A DNA stretch of 64,000 nucleotides from Butyrivibrio sp. WCD3002 (lineage in GTDB: Bacteria > Bacillota > Clostridia > Lachnospirales > Lachnospiraceae): contig NZ_AUJO01000001.1 of the NCBI RefSeq assembly GCF_000424265.1, forward strand, positions 620,001 through 684,000, read 5' to 3'. The number at the start of each line of letters is the position of its first letter. Within the stretch, counting starts at the first letter, position 1. Shown piece after piece: positions 25,971-36,712 of the stretch. The notes under the pieces are model-generated. The model made no database searches. It was not told the origin of the DNA and worked only from the letters and a program-made list of their open reading frames with translations. The position numbers and the translations under genes are program-made.

Positions 25971-27467
25971 TTAATAAAACAAAAGTACCGGAACTCCCAC
26001 TTCTACGCTGTTATAGAGGATTTCCATCTTTTCAAGCGGGGAATTAATACATCCGTGGGAACCTGAATGCTTATATATCTCGCCACCAAATTCTCGTCTC
26101 CAGGTAGCGTCATGAATGCCCACTCCTTTATTAACTCCAAGCCAATAATTTACATAAGATGCATAGTCAGCGCCACGTAAAATTGTATGATATCGCTTAT
26201 TGTAAACATGAAAAAATCCCACCGGAGTGCTTCTTCCAAGACCTGTATTTCCGGTTACAACGTCATATTCAAGAGTTAATTTACCGTCTTTATAGTAACT
26301 AAGATGCTGTTTGCCCATGTCAATGATTATATATTCATTGCCCAGCTCTTTAGCATCAATCTCAAAGCTTTTAGCCGGAGCCTCAACAACAAGATCATCA
26401 TTTTCGCCGGTTGCAAAGGCTTCTAAGAAACTCTCAAATTCTTTATCCTTATCAAAGAATTGGCCATCCTTATTTCCACTGACAAATATAGTACCCCGGC
26501 CTGTCTTTTGATAGGCAGCTATATCATACTCCGTATCAAATTCCATTACTTTTTTTGAATAATAATCATATAATTTGGAGCAGCTGATAATAAGATTTCC
26601 ATTAGAATCAACTACAAATTCACCATCTATGCCATAATCTGATGGGAATTTTCCAACCTTATCCCCATATATGAATCTGCCAAGAGATGGATTATCCTCG
26701 GAAATTTCCTCATCCTTTGCTTTATCCATATCCTTCAAAGTAACAGCATAATCAGCCATTTCCTTACCGGAAAAGCTAATGCTTTTATCCAACATGGAAA
26801 TAGACATATTATGGTTTTGAAGCACATCAAGCTTTTCGAACAGCTCCTTAACAGCCATATCCTGATCAGTAGGAGTCAGTCTTATATAGCATTCGGGATC
26901 ATTACTAAGATCAAGTTCATACTCTTTCCTATGAATCGCGTCGCTTACTTTATTGAGAAAGACTTCAAAAATTGGCTTATTTCTTTCGTTATTCACAAGA
27001 TAATAACCATTTTCGTCATCGCGCCTTATTTCATAAATAGCTTCTCCGCTATCTTCAAAAATAGGCCATCTCTCCAATGATTGTCTTAGCATATCCTCAT
27101 CAATACAAATATCACCAACGATATTCCTATCTTTTGAAGTAAAAAGGTTTATTCCCCATGCAAGTGGCTTTTGATTATCAAGCAGACTTTGAAGTTCATT
27201 TTTGTAATCAACCTCATAGCCTATGGTTGCACCATCCACAAAATATTTGGAGCCGCCTTCCTCTGTCAGTAAAATCCCACTGTAAAGTGAAGAATTCTTT
27301 AGCTCCTGATTTACCTGATCTATTGATTTCCCCGTACAGTAAACCTTGTTAATCCAGGTCCCGTATGAAAAGCTGCCTGCATAATAGTAGCCCATCATAA
27401 CATAGAGACCTGCCAATACCAATACTGATAAAAACAGTATTATGTATAAAATCCCCCTCTTTGTCAT
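25971..27467 (-). CDS. membrane-anchored L,D-transpeptidase (YkuD) with PG_binding_4 domains
   Basis: Makes 3-3 cross-links in peptidoglycan or attaches proteins to it, acting outside the membrane. The 498-residue protein has one N-terminal membrane helix (about 5-28) and a long extracellular region matching two peptidoglycan-binding type 4 domains (about 45-320). The C-terminal YkuD domain (about 370-498) carries the catalytic motif SGSHGCINSP. It sits 21 bases after ilvB in the branched-chain amino acid cluster and is the last gene before a terminator. AAGGAAAGGT precedes the ATG. The link to amino acid synthesis is positional only. Confidence 0.92.
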   Translation of the reverse strand: MTKRGILYIILFLSVLVLAGLYVMMGYYYAGSFSYGTWINKVYCTGKSIDQVNQELKNSSLYSGILLTEEGGSKYFVDGATIGYEVDYKNELQSLLDNQKPLAWGINLFTSKDRNIVGDICIDEDMLRQSLERWPIFEDSGEAIYEIRRDDENGYYLVNNERNKPIFEVFLNKVSDAIHRKEYELDLSNDPECYIRLTPTDQDMAVKELFEKLDVLQNHNMSISMLDKSISFSGKEMADYAVTLKDMDKAKDEEISEDNPSLGRFIYGDKVGKFPSDYGIDGEFVVDSNGNLIISCSKLYDYYSKKVMEFDTEYDIAAYQKTGRGTIFVSGNKDGQFFDKDKEFESFLEAFATGENDDLVVEAPAKSFEIDAKELGNEYIIIDMGKQHLSYYKDGKLTLEYDVVTGNTGLGRSTPVGFFHVYNKRYHTILRGADYASYVNYWLGVNKGVGIHDATWRREFGGEIYKHSGSHGCINSPLEKMEILYNSVEVGVPVLLFY

Positions 27468-27488
27468 ACCTTTCCTTTTAGAGTCAAA

Positions 27489-29174
27489 TTATGCTCTATC
27501 CTTTCCTGCCAAATCCTTTGCATCGAAGGCTTCGCTAATAGAAGCGCCCGGTGAAACCATAGGAAATACCTTTTCATCGGGATCAATGGCTATATCAAGC
27601 AGTACAGGGCCCTTAGCAGCAAGAGCCTTCTTAAGAGCAGCCTCTACTTCGTCCTTTTTCTTTACTCTGATAGCCATACATCCAAGGCCTTCAGCAACCT
27701 TGCAATAATCAACCTTATCAGTAAGAATTGTATTCGAGTAGTGCTGGTTGTAATAAAGATTCTGCCACTGTCTTACCATACCAAGTACCTGGTTGTTTAT
27801 AACAACCTCAATGATATGGATATCATATCTGCTGGCTGTTGCCAGTTCATTCATATTCATTCTAAAGCAGCCATCACCTGCAATATTGATAACTGTCTTA
27901 TCAGGCATACCAACCTTAGCTCCGATAGCAGCGCCAAGACCGTAGCCCATGGTACCAAGGCCGCCGGATGTAAGGAAGGTTCTGGGATGCTTGTATTTAT
28001 AGAACTGAGCAGCCCACATCTGGTGCTGACCAACATCAGTAGAGATAATTGCATCGCCACCTGTAAGCTTATCTATAGTCTCAATTACATAGGGACAGTT
28101 AAGGGTAGTCTGGTCATACGCAAGAGGGAATTTCTTCTCATATTCCTTGATATGATTTATCCACTCAGCATGATTAAGCTGTGAAAGCTTATCATTCAGA
28201 ATAGAAAGAACCTCTTTAAGATCTCCGACAATTGAAAAATCAGCATGAATATTCTTATTTATCTCAGCTGCATCAATATCTATCTGTAACACCTTAGCCT
28301 TTTTAGCAAAGGTCTTGGCATTACCAATAACTCTGTCAGAAAAACGAGCGCCAAGAGTAATCAGAAGATCACACTCACTTACCCCAAAATTGGAGGTCTT
28401 GGTTCCGTGCATTCCGATCATACCTGTATACAGGCTGTGATGTCCGCTAAATGCACCTTTACCCATAAGAGTGTCACATACAGGTGCCTGAATCCTCTCA
28501 GCAAAGGTAAGAAGCTCTTTATCTGCTCCTGAGATTACAGCCCCGCCGCCCACATAGATAAAGGGTCTCTTTGCATGTTCAATCATTTTGATGGCAGTCT
28601 TAATGTCATCTGAGTTAAACTTAAGCTCCTCTTCCTTTTCTACAGGCTTGTAGGGCTTATAGTCGCATTTATTTGCCGTGACATCCTTAGTGATATCAAC
28701 GATTACAGGACCGGGTCTTCCGCTTCTTGCTATATCGAAGGCCTTTCTGATGGTATCTGCCAGGTTCTTAATATCCTTTACAATATAACCGTGCTTTGTT
28801 ATAGGCATAGTTATGCCTGCTATATCCACCTCCTGGAAAGTATCCTTTCCAAGAAGAGGCAGATTAACATTACATGTAATAGCAACTATCGGCACAGAAT
28901 CCATGTAAGCTGTAGCTATTCCGGTAACAAGGTTTGTAGAACCGGGGCCACTGGTAGCAAGGCAAACGCCTACTTTGCCCGTAGCTCTTGCATAACCGTC
29001 AGCTGCATGCGCAGCACCCTGCTCATGAGAGGTCAGAATGTGCTTAATCTTATCCTGCTGTTTATATAATTCGTCGTATACATTAAGTATTGTTCCGCCC
29101 GGATATCCGAAAACAGTGTCAACGCCCTGTTCCTTAAGGCATTCCAAAACTATCTGTGCTCCTGTAAGCTGCAT
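27489..29174 (-). CDS. ilvB: acetolactate synthase large (catalytic) subunit
   Basis: A thiamine-diphosphate and FAD enzyme that condenses pyruvate to acetolactate (or aceto-hydroxybutyrate) for valine, leucine and isoleucine. The 561 residues give full length. Motifs are FGYPGGTILNVYDEL, the catalytic glutamate in TSHEQGAAHAADGYARA, and the ThDP-binding GDGCFRMNMNELAT. It follows ilvD by 34 bases with AGGAG in front. The regulatory subunit gene ilvN/ilvH and ilvC are not in the window, so they must lie elsewhere or the subunit works alone. Confidence 0.95.
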   Translation of the reverse strand: MQLTGAQIVLECLKEQGVDTVFGYPGGTILNVYDELYKQQDKIKHILTSHEQGAAHAADGYARATGKVGVCLATSGPGSTNLVTGIATAYMDSVPIVAITCNVNLPLLGKDTFQEVDIAGITMPITKHGYIVKDIKNLADTIRKAFDIARSGRPGPVIVDITKDVTANKCDYKPYKPVEKEEELKFNSDDIKTAIKMIEHAKRPFIYVGGGAVISGADKELLTFAERIQAPVCDTLMGKGAFSGHHSLYTGMIGMHGTKTSNFGVSECDLLITLGARFSDRVIGNAKTFAKKAKVLQIDIDAAEINKNIHADFSIVGDLKEVLSILNDKLSQLNHAEWINHIKEYEKKFPLAYDQTTLNCPYVIETIDKLTGGDAIISTDVGQHQMWAAQFYKYKHPRTFLTSGGLGTMGYGLGAAIGAKVGMPDKTVINIAGDGCFRMNMNELATASRYDIHIIEVVINNQVLGMVRQWQNLYYNQHYSNTILTDKVDYCKVAEGLGCMAIRVKKKDEVEAALKKALAAKGPVLLDIAIDPDEKVFPMVSPGASISEAFDAKDLAGKDRA

Positions 29175-29208
29175 AAAACAGTACTCCTTTATCTAAAATA
29201 TCTTTTAA

Positions 29209-30882
29209 TTATCTATTCTGATTGATATCGAGAATTGCGCCTCTGTTGCCGGAGGTAACCATTTTCTCATATCTTGCAAGATAGCCTGTTGTGATCTTAG
29301 GCTCTCTGGGCTGCCATTTAGCTCTTCTCTTTTCAAGCTCTTCATCTGAAACCTTCATATCAAGCTTGTTGTTGTTGATATCGATGGAGATGATGTCGCC
29401 TTCCTCAACAAGGGCAATGGGTCCTCCAACTGCTGCTTCAGGTGATACATGTCCGATAGAAGCACCTCTGCTTGCTCCGGAGAAACGTCCGTCTGTAATA
29501 AGAGCAACAGATGCACCAAGTCCCATACCAGCTATAGCTGATGTAGGATTAAGCATCTCCCTCATTCCGGGGCCGCCCTTAGGTCCTTCATATCTGATAA
29601 CAACAACATCGCCTGCTACAATCTTACCGCCAAGGATAGCTGCAATAGCATCCTCCTCACAGTCAAATACTCTTGCAGGACCTTCATGTACCATCATCTC
29701 AGGCACAACAGCAGATCTCTTTACAATACCTGTATCCGGAGCGAGATTACCCTTAAGTACAGCGATACCGCCGTTTGGCATATAGGGATTATCAATAGGT
29801 CTTATAACCTCAGGATCAAGATTGTGAACACCCTTGATATTCTCGCCTACAGTCTTTCCTGTACATGTAATAAGGTCAGTGTTTATAAGATTCTTCTTTG
29901 CAAGCTCAGCCATAACTGCATAGATACCACCTGCTTCGTTGAGATCCTCCATATATGTAGGGCCTGCAGGTGCAAGATGGCAAAGATTGGGAGTTCTGTC
30001 AGAAATCTCATTTGCCATTTCCATATCAATCTCAATTCCTGCTTCATGAGCGATTGCAGGAATATGAAGCATAGTATTTGTAGAGCATCCAAGAGCCATA
30101 TCCATAGCAAGAGCATTTGTAAATGCTTCCTTAGTCATGATATCTCTGGGACGAATATTATTCTTAACAAGCTCCATGATCTGATAGCCTGCCTTTTTAG
30201 CAAGTCTTATTCTAGCTGAATAAACAGCAGGAATTGTTCCGTTTCCTCTAAGTCCCATTCCGATAGCTTCTGTGAGACAGTTCATGGAGTTAGCAGTATA
30301 CATACCTGAACATGATCCGCAGGTAGGACATACCTTTTCCTCAAACTCAGTAAGCTCATCCTCTGTCATTTTTCCTGCTGAATAGGCTCCAACAGCCTCA
30401 AACATTGAGCTCAGTGAGCGCTTTTTACCATTTACGCGTCCTGCCATCATAGGACCACCTGAACAGAAAATTGTAGGTATATTTACTCTTGCTGCAGCCA
30501 TAAGAAGTCCGGGAACATTCTTATCACAGTTGGGAATCATAACCATTCCGTCAAAAGCATGAGCCATAGCCAGACACTCAGTACTGTCTGCTACAAGATC
30601 TCTTGTTACAAGTGAATACTTCATTCCCACATGTCCCATAGCAATACCGTCACAAACTGCAATTGCGGGTACAATGACAGGCATACCGCCTGCTTCTGCA
30701 ACGCCCAGCTTAACGGCCTGAGCAATTCTATCAAGCTCCATATGACCGGGAACAATATCACTCTGTGAGCTTACTATACCAATAAGGGGCTTTTTCCTCT
30801 CCTCTGCTGTAAAACCAAGTGCATTAAACAGGCTTCTGTGAGGTGCCTGCTGTAAGCCTTCCATAACGCGATCACTATTCAT
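29209..30882 (-). CDS. ilvD: dihydroxy-acid dehydratase
   Basis: An iron-sulfur enzyme that dehydrates dihydroxy-isovalerate and -methylvalerate to the keto acids in valine/isoleucine synthesis. The 557-residue product carries the cluster ligands in [16 protein letters not shown] and [19 protein letters not shown]. The C-terminal part has [20 protein letters not shown]. It lies between the GT39-like gene and ilvB in one run. The ATG follows AGGTGGA. Identification is secure. Confidence 0.96.
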   Translation of the reverse strand: MNSDRVMEGLQQAPHRSLFNALGFTAEERKKPLIGIVSSQSDIVPGHMELDRIAQAVKLGVAEAGGMPVIVPAIAVCDGIAMGHVGMKYSLVTRDLVADSTECLAMAHAFDGMVMIPNCDKNVPGLLMAAARVNIPTIFCSGGPMMAGRVNGKKRSLSSMFEAVGAYSAGKMTEDELTEFEEKVCPTCGSCSGMYTANSMNCLTEAIGMGLRGNGTIPAVYSARIRLAKKAGYQIMELVKNNIRPRDIMTKEAFTNALAMDMALGCSTNTMLHIPAIAHEAGIEIDMEMANEISDRTPNLCHLAPAGPTYMEDLNEAGGIYAVMAELAKKNLINTDLITCTGKTVGENIKGVHNLDPEVIRPIDNPYMPNGGIAVLKGNLAPDTGIVKRSAVVPEMMVHEGPARVFDCEEDAIAAILGGKIVAGDVVVIRYEGPKGGPGMREMLNPTSAIAGMGLGASVALITDGRFSGASRGASIGHVSPEAAVGGPIALVEEGDIISIDINNNKLDMKVSDEELEKRRAKWQPREPKITTGYLARYEKMVTSGNRGAILDINQNR

Positions 30883-30933
30883 AATATTCCACCTACCCTT
30901 CTGTAAATTTAGTAAATTAACAAATCAAAAATC

Positions 30934-32577
30934 TTATCTCTTATATAAGACAAAATCTTCATTTTCATAAAAAATATAGAATTCGGAGTTTATATAATCC
31001 CAGGGAATTGTCTCGTAGGTCTGATAAAATTTCCAATTATCATAACCATTATATCCTTCCTTCATCATATTTCGATCCACCAGTACATAGTCGCAGTTCA
31101 TTGGATCAGTATTGGTACAATCTATATCCCAACCGAATTTCAGAAGATATTCCTGGTCGCAATCAAAAACACATAATTTCTTTTGTTCACTGGGATTCAT
31201 TACATAAAGTGCATTATAGCAACTGGTCTCCCTGTCTCCAAGCTGAGCAAAATATGATGTATTCAAAAACATCATTACAGAAAAAACCGCCATTAAAATT
31301 ACAGGAATAACCGGAAGTATTTCATATATAACAAGCAACTTCAGCTTATCCTTAAAAATCTCATTAATCCTCAGATACAGATGCTCAACCATAACAGCTG
31401 CGCAGGCTGCAGTTATAAATCCAAGGTAACTGAAAACTCTGTAATATGGAAGCTTTGCCTGTAAAATTAACAAAATCAGAAATCCGTTTGCATTCATTAT
31501 TATGAGCAAACTAAAAATTGTTCTGCTGTTTTCAAAATGTCTTATGCATTCAACGCCAAGTATAATCAGCCCCAGTAAAACCACTAAAGCTGTAACATAT
31601 GGACTTACCGGATACATATAGCTTGAAAGAGTCTGCAACCATAAAACAAGCTGTTTAAAATACCCATTTCTCGGAACACTCTGAATATATGGCTGAGACA
31701 GCATATATTCAATGCCTTTGAAGGCTGACTTAAAGGGATGAGTAAGTATCAGCTTAACGTGGCTCATACCAAAAAATATACTGCTCTCATCCTTTACAAG
31801 TATATTCGAACCGATGGCCAGCCAGATTATCGCATAAAGCATAAATACGATAGCTGCTGCAAAAAGGCCTGCGGTAATAAAGCTTCTTAGCTTTTTATAA
31901 TATCTGTTATTCCACTTCTTACCTTTAACGTCATTTGAACGAATTCCATTTATTACAAGGAAAAGTCCTGTTGCAAAGCATGTGGGTATTACCCAGTAAA
32001 TGCTGCTTGGAATTGTATAAAGTCCAAGTATCAGAGTTATGGCAAATTTAACAAAATCCATCCTGACAATGTTCTCTGATTTACAAATTACAATAATTTG
32101 TCTTATGCAGAACAGAAAGCATGTGGTAGCAAGCGTATATCCTCTTCCCTGTACCGAAAGGTCATTAACAAGAAGACAGGAAAAATATAAAAGCATTGCT
32201 CCATAGGATATCCAATTGCTTACAAATCGCCTGCATATTCTGTAAACAATGTATGGATTAAGTACTGCGCAAACAAAGGATATTCCTCTGAGTCCGATAT
32301 AGGAATTTCCAAAAAGGTCCAGTATCGCTGACAATACCGAATAGCCCACATGATTATTTGGAAGTGGCCAGTGTATTGCTGCATATATGGGGCCTCTGCT
32401 TATAAAATAATAGTAAGTATAAAGCTCATCATACCAGGGAGTAATATAAGCAACACGCCATATATAATAGAATGCCATAAGTATCAGCGTAAGAATTACC
32501 GCCATATCGACGGGTTCCGTGGGCAGATAATTATATAAACCTATATACGATTCATTATCATTTGATTCTCTCGCCAA
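30934..32577 (-). CDS. polytopic membrane protein, GT39-like glycosyltransferase
   Basis: The 547-residue protein has about ten to twelve membrane helices and ends in a soluble domain of about 90 residues. The first outside loop holds [11 protein letters not shown] (Asp50, Glu51), as in family 39/ArnT-type lipid-linked glycosyltransferases. This suggests transfer of a sugar from a polyprenyl carrier on the outer membrane face. The likely TTG start at 32577 has GGGAG six bases upstream and lies inside leuB, giving a 20-base overlap. It is unusual inside a leucine/valine operon. The acceptor is unknown; a wall polymer or surface protein is possible. Confidence 0.75.
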   Translation of the reverse strand: MARESNDNESYIGLYNYLPTEPVDMAVILTLILMAFYYIWRVAYITPWYDELYTYYYFISRGPIYAAIHWPLPNNHVGYSVLSAILDLFGNSYIGLRGISFVCAVLNPYIVYRICRRFVSNWISYGAMLLYFSCLLVNDLSVQGRGYTLATTCFLFCIRQIIVICKSENIVRMDFVKFAITLILGLYTIPSSIYWVIPTCFATGLFLVINGIRSNDVKGKKWNNRYYKKLRSFITAGLFAAAIVFMLYAIIWLAIGSNILVKDESSIFFGMSHVKLILTHPFKSAFKGIEYMLSQPYIQSVPRNGYFKQLVLWLQTLSSYMYPVSPYVTALVVLLGLIILGVECIRHFENSRTIFSLLIIMNANGFLILLILQAKLPYYRVFSYLGFITAACAAVMVEHLYLRINEIFKDKLKLLVIYEILPVIPVILMAVFSVMMFLNTSYFAQLGDRETSCYNALYVMNPSEQKKLCVFDCDQEYLLKFGWDIDCTNTDPMNCDYVLVDRNMMKEGYNGYDNWKFYQTYETIPWDYINSEFYIFYENEDFVLYKR

Positions 32578-33658
32578 TCAAATCTCCCATCCTGCGGCAT
32601 CCGCATTTCTTATCTTCAGAAATATTCTCACCGGCTCTGATAAGGTCTCCGGTTCTATATCCATCTGCAAGAGTCTGTCTAACAGCCTCCTCAATTGCAT
32701 CGGCCTCCTTCTGCAGACCAAAGCTGTATCTAAGCATCATTGCGGCAGAAAGGATTGTTGCTATAGGATTTGCCAGATCTTTTCCGGCAATATCAGGTGC
32801 ACTTCCATGGCTGGGCTCATAAAGTCCAAACTTTGTCTCGTTAAGGGAACTGCTGGGAAGCATTCCTATTGAGCCTGTGATCATGCTGGCTTCATCAGAT
32901 AAAATATCACCAAACATATTCTCAGTCAGTACCACATCAAACTGTGAAGGATCCTTAACAAGCTGCATAGCGGCATTATCCACAAGCATGTGAATAAGCT
33001 CAACCTCAGGATAGTCCTTAGCTACCTCATTTACGACCTTTCTCCAAAGTCTTGAGGAATCAAGCACGTTAGCCTTATCCACGCTTGTAACCTTCTTATT
33101 TCTGAGCATTGCAATATCAAAAGCCTTAATTGCTATTCTTCTGATCTCGCTCTCCTTATAGACAAGGGTATCAGTAGCAACAAGCTCTCCATCAACCTCA
33201 GTGGTATTTCTGTCACCAAAATACAGTCCGCCCGTAAGCTCTCTCATAATCAAAAGATCAAAGCCTTTTTCTGAGGTTTCATCCTTTAAAGGACAGGCAT
33301 CCTTAAGCTGCTCATATAAAAAAGCAGGGCGCAAATTTGCAAATAAATTAAGGAATTTTCTGATTTTCAAAAGACCGGCTTCCGGTCTAAGTGAAGGCTC
33401 AAGCTTATACCAGGGAGATGTAGAGGTATCTCCGCCAATAGAGCCCATAAGAACTGCATCAGATTTTTTGCAGGTTTCGATTGTCTCATCAGTAAGCGGC
33501 ACACCATAAGCGTCAATGGAACAGCCACCCATGAGAACATCAGTGTAAACTATTTCATGTCCGTACTTCTTACAAGTAATATCAAGTACCTTTTTTGCCT
33601 CGGTAACGATCTCCGGTCCGATTCCGTCACCGGGAATACAAGTTATATTAAGTCTCAT
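32558..33658 (-). CDS. leuB: 3-isopropylmalate dehydrogenase
   Basis: The NAD-dependent oxidative decarboxylation step of leucine synthesis. The product is about 366 residues, with the family start [14 protein letters not shown] and [10 protein letters not shown]. Later motifs include [14 protein letters not shown] and [20 protein letters not shown]. The open frame extends to a TTG at 33673, but those codons spell the RBS (GGGAGG), so the ATG at 33658 is the start. No leuA, leuC or leuD gene is here. It heads the run leuB, GT39-like gene, ilvD, ilvB, L,D-transpeptidase. The region upstream is filled by a palindromic repeat element and no clear promoter. Confidence 0.95.
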   Translation of the reverse strand: MRLNITCIPGDGIGPEIVTEAKKVLDITCKKYGHEIVYTDVLMGGCSIDAYGVPLTDETIETCKKSDAVLMGSIGGDTSTSPWYKLEPSLRPEAGLLKIRKFLNLFANLRPAFLYEQLKDACPLKDETSEKGFDLLIMRELTGGLYFGDRNTTEVDGELVATDTLVYKESEIRRIAIKAFDIAMLRNKKVTSVDKANVLDSSRLWRKVVNEVAKDYPEVELIHMLVDNAAMQLVKDPSQFDVVLTENMFGDILSDEASMITGSIGMLPSSSLNETKFGLYEPSHGSAPDIAGKDLANPIATILSAAMMLRYSFGLQKEADAIEEAVRQTLADGYRTGDLIRAGENISEDKKCGCRRMGDLIGERIK

Positions 33659-33700
33659 ACCTTTTCCTCCCAAAAACTATGTACCAAATACTTATGAAAT

Positions 33701-33822
33701 AGGATTTCGCTAGCGAAATCCTCGCGCGCGAGCGGTATTGCGAAGCAATAAACTTCATATCCGCGAGCTGCGCATCCCACGGAGTGCTTTTATCTTATAG
33801 GAATTTCCTATAAGATAAAAGC
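33701..33822. repeat. palindromic intergenic repeat element upstream of leuB
   Basis: A dense set of palindromes: AGGATTTCGCTAGCGAAATCCT (33701-33722), CTCGCGCGCGAG (33721-33732), TATTGC-GAA-GCAATA (33736-33750), and an 18-bp perfect inverted repeat around one central base at 33786-33822 (GCTTTTATCTTATAGGAA arm). The layout suggests a MITE or REP-like dispersed element common in Lachnospiraceae. It lies between the leuB start and the yajC terminator. Confidence 0.65.
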
Positions 33823-33846
33823 CGGCAAAATAGTCATAATGCCGGC
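33821..33846 (-). terminator. terminator of the tgt-yajC unit
   Basis: GCCGGCA (33821-33827) and TGCCGGC (33840-33846) form a GC-rich stem. On the minus strand it is followed by TTTTATCTTATAGG, 46 bases after the yajC stop. Confidence 0.65.
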
Positions 33847-33892
33847 TTATATACTTTATAATGCGAATCCTAATCAGATTCTCTTTGCAAAA

Positions 33893-34255
33893 TTACTTTG
33901 TCTTCTCATCCTTAGAAGCGCTTGAAACTGCATCCTCAGGCTTCTCAACCTCAACGATTGCTTCCTTAACCATAGGGATACGGCAGTTCTTGTTATTACC
34001 GAACTCAACGATAACAGTAGCTGACTCTTCGTCGATGTCGATTACTGTTCCGATGAATCCGCCTGTTGTTCTTACGCTGTCACCAACAGCAAGCTGTGAA
34101 AGAAGCTGTGCCTTCTGCTTCTGCTCCTTACGCTGAGGGCGAAGCATGATGAAATAAAGTGCTGCGAAAATAGCTACGTAAACAAGTATAATGATAAGTC
34201 CGCTACCACCTGTAGCAGCCTGTGCATCCAGTAGCATTAAATTATTGAAGTTCAT
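33893..34255 (-). CDS. yajC: preprotein translocase subunit YajC
   Basis: A small accessory protein of the SecDF-YajC complex in the membrane. The 120-residue product has a short N-terminus, one membrane helix (about 15-40, IIILVYVAIFAALYFIML) followed by RPQRKEQK, and a soluble Kow-like beta domain with VGDSVRTTGGFIGTV. It directly follows tgt by 79 bases with GGGAGG as RBS, the usual tgt-yajC order. The C-terminal tail is rich in Lys, Ser and Asp. Confidence 0.95.
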   Translation of the reverse strand: MNFNNLMLLDAQAATGGSGLIIILVYVAIFAALYFIMLRPQRKEQKQKAQLLSQLAVGDSVRTTGGFIGTVIDIDEESATVIVEFGNNKNCRIPMVKEAIVEVEKPEDAVSSASKDEKTK

Positions 34256-34334
34256 ATAATCCTCCCAATTTCATTTCTTAATATTTTGAACATATTTAGT
34301 ATCTTACAATTAATGAAGACTTAAAACAAGAGTT

Positions 34335-35516
34335 TTAACCCTTTTTCCATCCTTTGGCGATATCATAGCGTTCGCCTGTTATCTCACTGTCGTATTCCAT
34401 AAATCCATCAAGCATCTCTTTTTTGAAGGAAGCATATCTTCCATCCTCCAGAGCTTTTCTGATATCTGCCATAAGATGATTATAAAAATACAGGTTATGC
34501 AGTACGCATAGTCTCATACCCAGCATCTCATTGGATTTAAGCAAATGCCTTATATATGCTCTTGAATATCTCCTGCAGGCAGGACATCCACAGCCCTCCT
34601 CGATCGGTCTGTCATCAAGCTCATATTTTGCATTTAAAATATTAAGATGTCCCTTCTTAGTATAGAGATGACCATGCCTTCCGTTTCTGCTTGGATATAC
34701 GCAGTCAAAGAAATCAATTCCCCTGTCCACAGCTTCAAGAATATTTGCAGGTGTTCCAACACCCATAAGATATGTAGGCTTAGCCTCAGGAAGGTAAGGA
34801 ACAACCGTATCAAGCACGTGATACATTTCTTCATGGGTCTCACCAACGGCAAGGCCGCCAACTGCATAGCCGTCCAGATCCATTTCTGAAATTCTCTTTG
34901 CATGCTCGATTCTGATGTCATCAAAGATAGCACCCTGATTTATTCCAAAGAGCATCTGATTTTTATTAATGGTATCAGGAAGAGAATTAAGTCTGTCCAT
35001 TTCCTTTTTGCAGCGCTCAAGCCATCTTGTGGTTCTGTCAACAGACATCTGCACATACTCATGATCAGCCCTTGCGGAAGGACACTCATCAAAAGCCATG
35101 GCTATGGTTGAGGCTATATGAGACTGAATCCTCATACTCTCCTCGGGGCCCATAAAAAGCTTATGTCCGTCAATGTGGGATCTGAAATAAACGCCCTCTT
35201 CCTTGATCTTTCTGTTTTCAGATAATGAAAAGACCTGGAATCCGCCTGAATCAGTAAGGATTGGAACCTTACAATCCATAAATTTATGAAGACCGCCCAT
35301 CTTGTAAATTACATCATCACCTGGGCGAAGATGCAGATGGTAGGTATTTGACAAAACAACCTGAGTCCCAATCTGTTCAAGATCATCTGTAGATACTCCG
35401 CCTTTAATAGCGGCAACGGTAGCTACATTCATAAATACAGGGGTCTGTATCACACCATGAACTGTATGAAATTCTCCCCTCTTAGCTCTTCCTTCTTTTT
35501 TTATAAGTTTATACAT
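34335..35516 (-). CDS. tgt: tRNA-guanine transglycosylase (queuine tRNA-ribosyltransferase)
   Basis: Exchanges guanine 34 of tRNAs for His, Asp, Asn and Tyr with preQ1 or queuine. The 393-residue enzyme carries the substrate-site motif ILTDSGGFQVFSL. It also has a catalytic aspartate region VDRGIDFFDCVYPSRNGRHG and the zinc site GCGCPACRRYSRAYIRHL. The ATG follows GAGGTG. The queA gene is not upstream in this window; a VanY-type gene and its terminator are. tgt and yajC thus form a small unit. Confidence 0.97.
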   Translation of the reverse strand: MYKLIKKEGRAKRGEFHTVHGVIQTPVFMNVATVAAIKGGVSTDDLEQIGTQVVLSNTYHLHLRPGDDVIYKMGGLHKFMDCKVPILTDSGGFQVFSLSENRKIKEEGVYFRSHIDGHKLFMGPEESMRIQSHIASTIAMAFDECPSARADHEYVQMSVDRTTRWLERCKKEMDRLNSLPDTINKNQMLFGINQGAIFDDIRIEHAKRISEMDLDGYAVGGLAVGETHEEMYHVLDTVVPYLPEAKPTYLMGVGTPANILEAVDRGIDFFDCVYPSRNGRHGHLYTKKGHLNILNAKYELDDRPIEEGCGCPACRRYSRAYIRHLLKSNEMLGMRLCVLHNLYFYNHLMADIRKALEDGRYASFKKEMLDGFMEYDSEITGERYDIAKGWKKG

Positions 35517-35557
35517 AGCACCTCACATTTAAATTCAATATTTTAAGCAAGATAAAA

Positions 35558-35578
35558 GGCTGCCGAAAAAAGGCAGCC
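35558..35578 (-). terminator. terminator of the VanY-like gene
   Basis: GGCTGCC / GGCAGCC form a 7-bp stem with a seven-base loop and TTTT after it on the minus strand, nine bases after the stop codon at 35587. Confidence 0.8.
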
Positions 35579-35586
35579 CCATAACT

Positions 35587-36678
35587 TTAGTCATACAAGT
35601 AATTATCCCAAAATTCTTCAAGACAGAGATTTTCATCGTGCATTATTGTCGCAGCAGCAGTTCCCACATATCTGAAATGCCACGGCTCATACTCGATACT
35701 TGTGATATTCTCCTTGCCCTGTAGATATCTTACTACAAAACCGTATTTATAGCTATTATTTGCAAGCCATTGTCCTTCAGGTGTATCACCAAAGCCCTCA
35801 TCAAGCTCGTAATAATCACCTGTTACGATATCGAAAGCAAGTCCGATCTGATGCTCTGAGGAACCGGGAACCGTTACAGCCTGGGATGACATATTGTAGG
35901 CATCCATATATGAAAGACCTGCATCCATGTAATATGCGATCTTTCTGGCAAAAAGTCCTTCCTGTCTGTCACTGTCACGATAGGGTGAGCAGATCACAAG
36001 CTTGATTCCATCATCAGATGCTGCCTTAAGCATAGCCTTTAAAGGAGCTATAACTCTTTCATCACATTTCATTGTCGAATTAATATCGGCAAGAGGGAAT
36101 GAATAATCCTCCGGAATGGGATGCTGCTTGTTTACAAGAATAAGATTCCAGTCGTCAGCACTGAACTCCTTGTTCTCAGAAGCATTAAGCTCCTCTATGC
36201 TCTCCTCCTCGATATCATCAAAATCGATATCCTCTGAACTGATCTGAGCATCTGTAGCTTCTTCATATTCAGAAGCCACTGCATCAGGGCTTGTCATAAT
36301 AGAAGGATCAACCTCAACAATTTCAGCAAGTACAGCATCGGATTCTCCTTCGCTTACTGCAAGAGTATCTGATGTGTAATAGTTTTCACTTTCGTTTTCG
36401 CTTTCATTAAAATCCGAAACAAAGCTTATATTCAAAGATATAGCTTCCGGATACGTAAAACTGCTGCTTGCCACAAAGAAAAACAAAACACTGGCAAGAC
36501 AACTGAATCTTTTTGCATTATGCGCAAAGTAAAGTCCCAGATCATAAAACGTAAGGACAACCATTGCATAAGCCATGCCGATGAACTTTAATCTCTTATG
36601 CTTAATGCTAAAAGAACGGACCCTATCGATAACTTTATCCCGAAAAGTAGGCCCCATCTGTAAGTTTCTAGCTCGCAC
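35587..36678 (-). CDS. D-alanyl-D-alanine carboxypeptidase, VanY type
   Basis: A zinc peptidase (M15B) that trims the terminal D-Ala of peptidoglycan stems, outside the cell. It has one membrane helix (about residues 60-90), an acidic linker and a C-terminal catalytic domain. The zinc-site motifs are SSEHQIGLAFDI and EPWHFRYVG. The open frame reaches an ATG at 36708, but a strong promoter has its -10 only four bases before that ATG. A GTG at 36678 has GAGG eight bases upstream. I therefore prefer GTG (about 363 residues). It is a single-gene unit ended by a terminator. Confidence 0.85.
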   Translation of the reverse strand: MRARNLQMGPTFRDKVIDRVRSFSIKHKRLKFIGMAYAMVVLTFYDLGLYFAHNAKRFSCLASVLFFFVASSSFTYPEAISLNISFVSDFNESENESENYYTSDTLAVSEGESDAVLAEIVEVDPSIMTSPDAVASEYEEATDAQISSEDIDFDDIEEESIEELNASENKEFSADDWNLILVNKQHPIPEDYSFPLADINSTMKCDERVIAPLKAMLKAASDDGIKLVICSPYRDSDRQEGLFARKIAYYMDAGLSYMDAYNMSSQAVTVPGSSEHQIGLAFDIVTGDYYELDEGFGDTPEGQWLANNSYKYGFVVRYLQGKENITSIEYEPWHFRYVGTAAATIMHDENLCLEEFWDNYLYD

Positions 36679-36712
36679 CTCTTTAACCTCATAGAAAATA
36701 ATATACATAGTT

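Noticed and set aside
29291..30219. Long + strand frames opposite ilvD
   Set aside because: They are shadows of the conserved ilvD reading frame.
33659..33892. Possible T-box or other amino-acid riboswitch before leuB
   Set aside because: The gap is filled by palindromes and a yajC terminator; no T-box motif (TGGNACCGCG) is seen.
34256..34334. TTAAAAC/GTTTTAA hairpin between tgt and yajC
   Set aside because: It is a short AT-only stem near the tgt stop and too weak to call.
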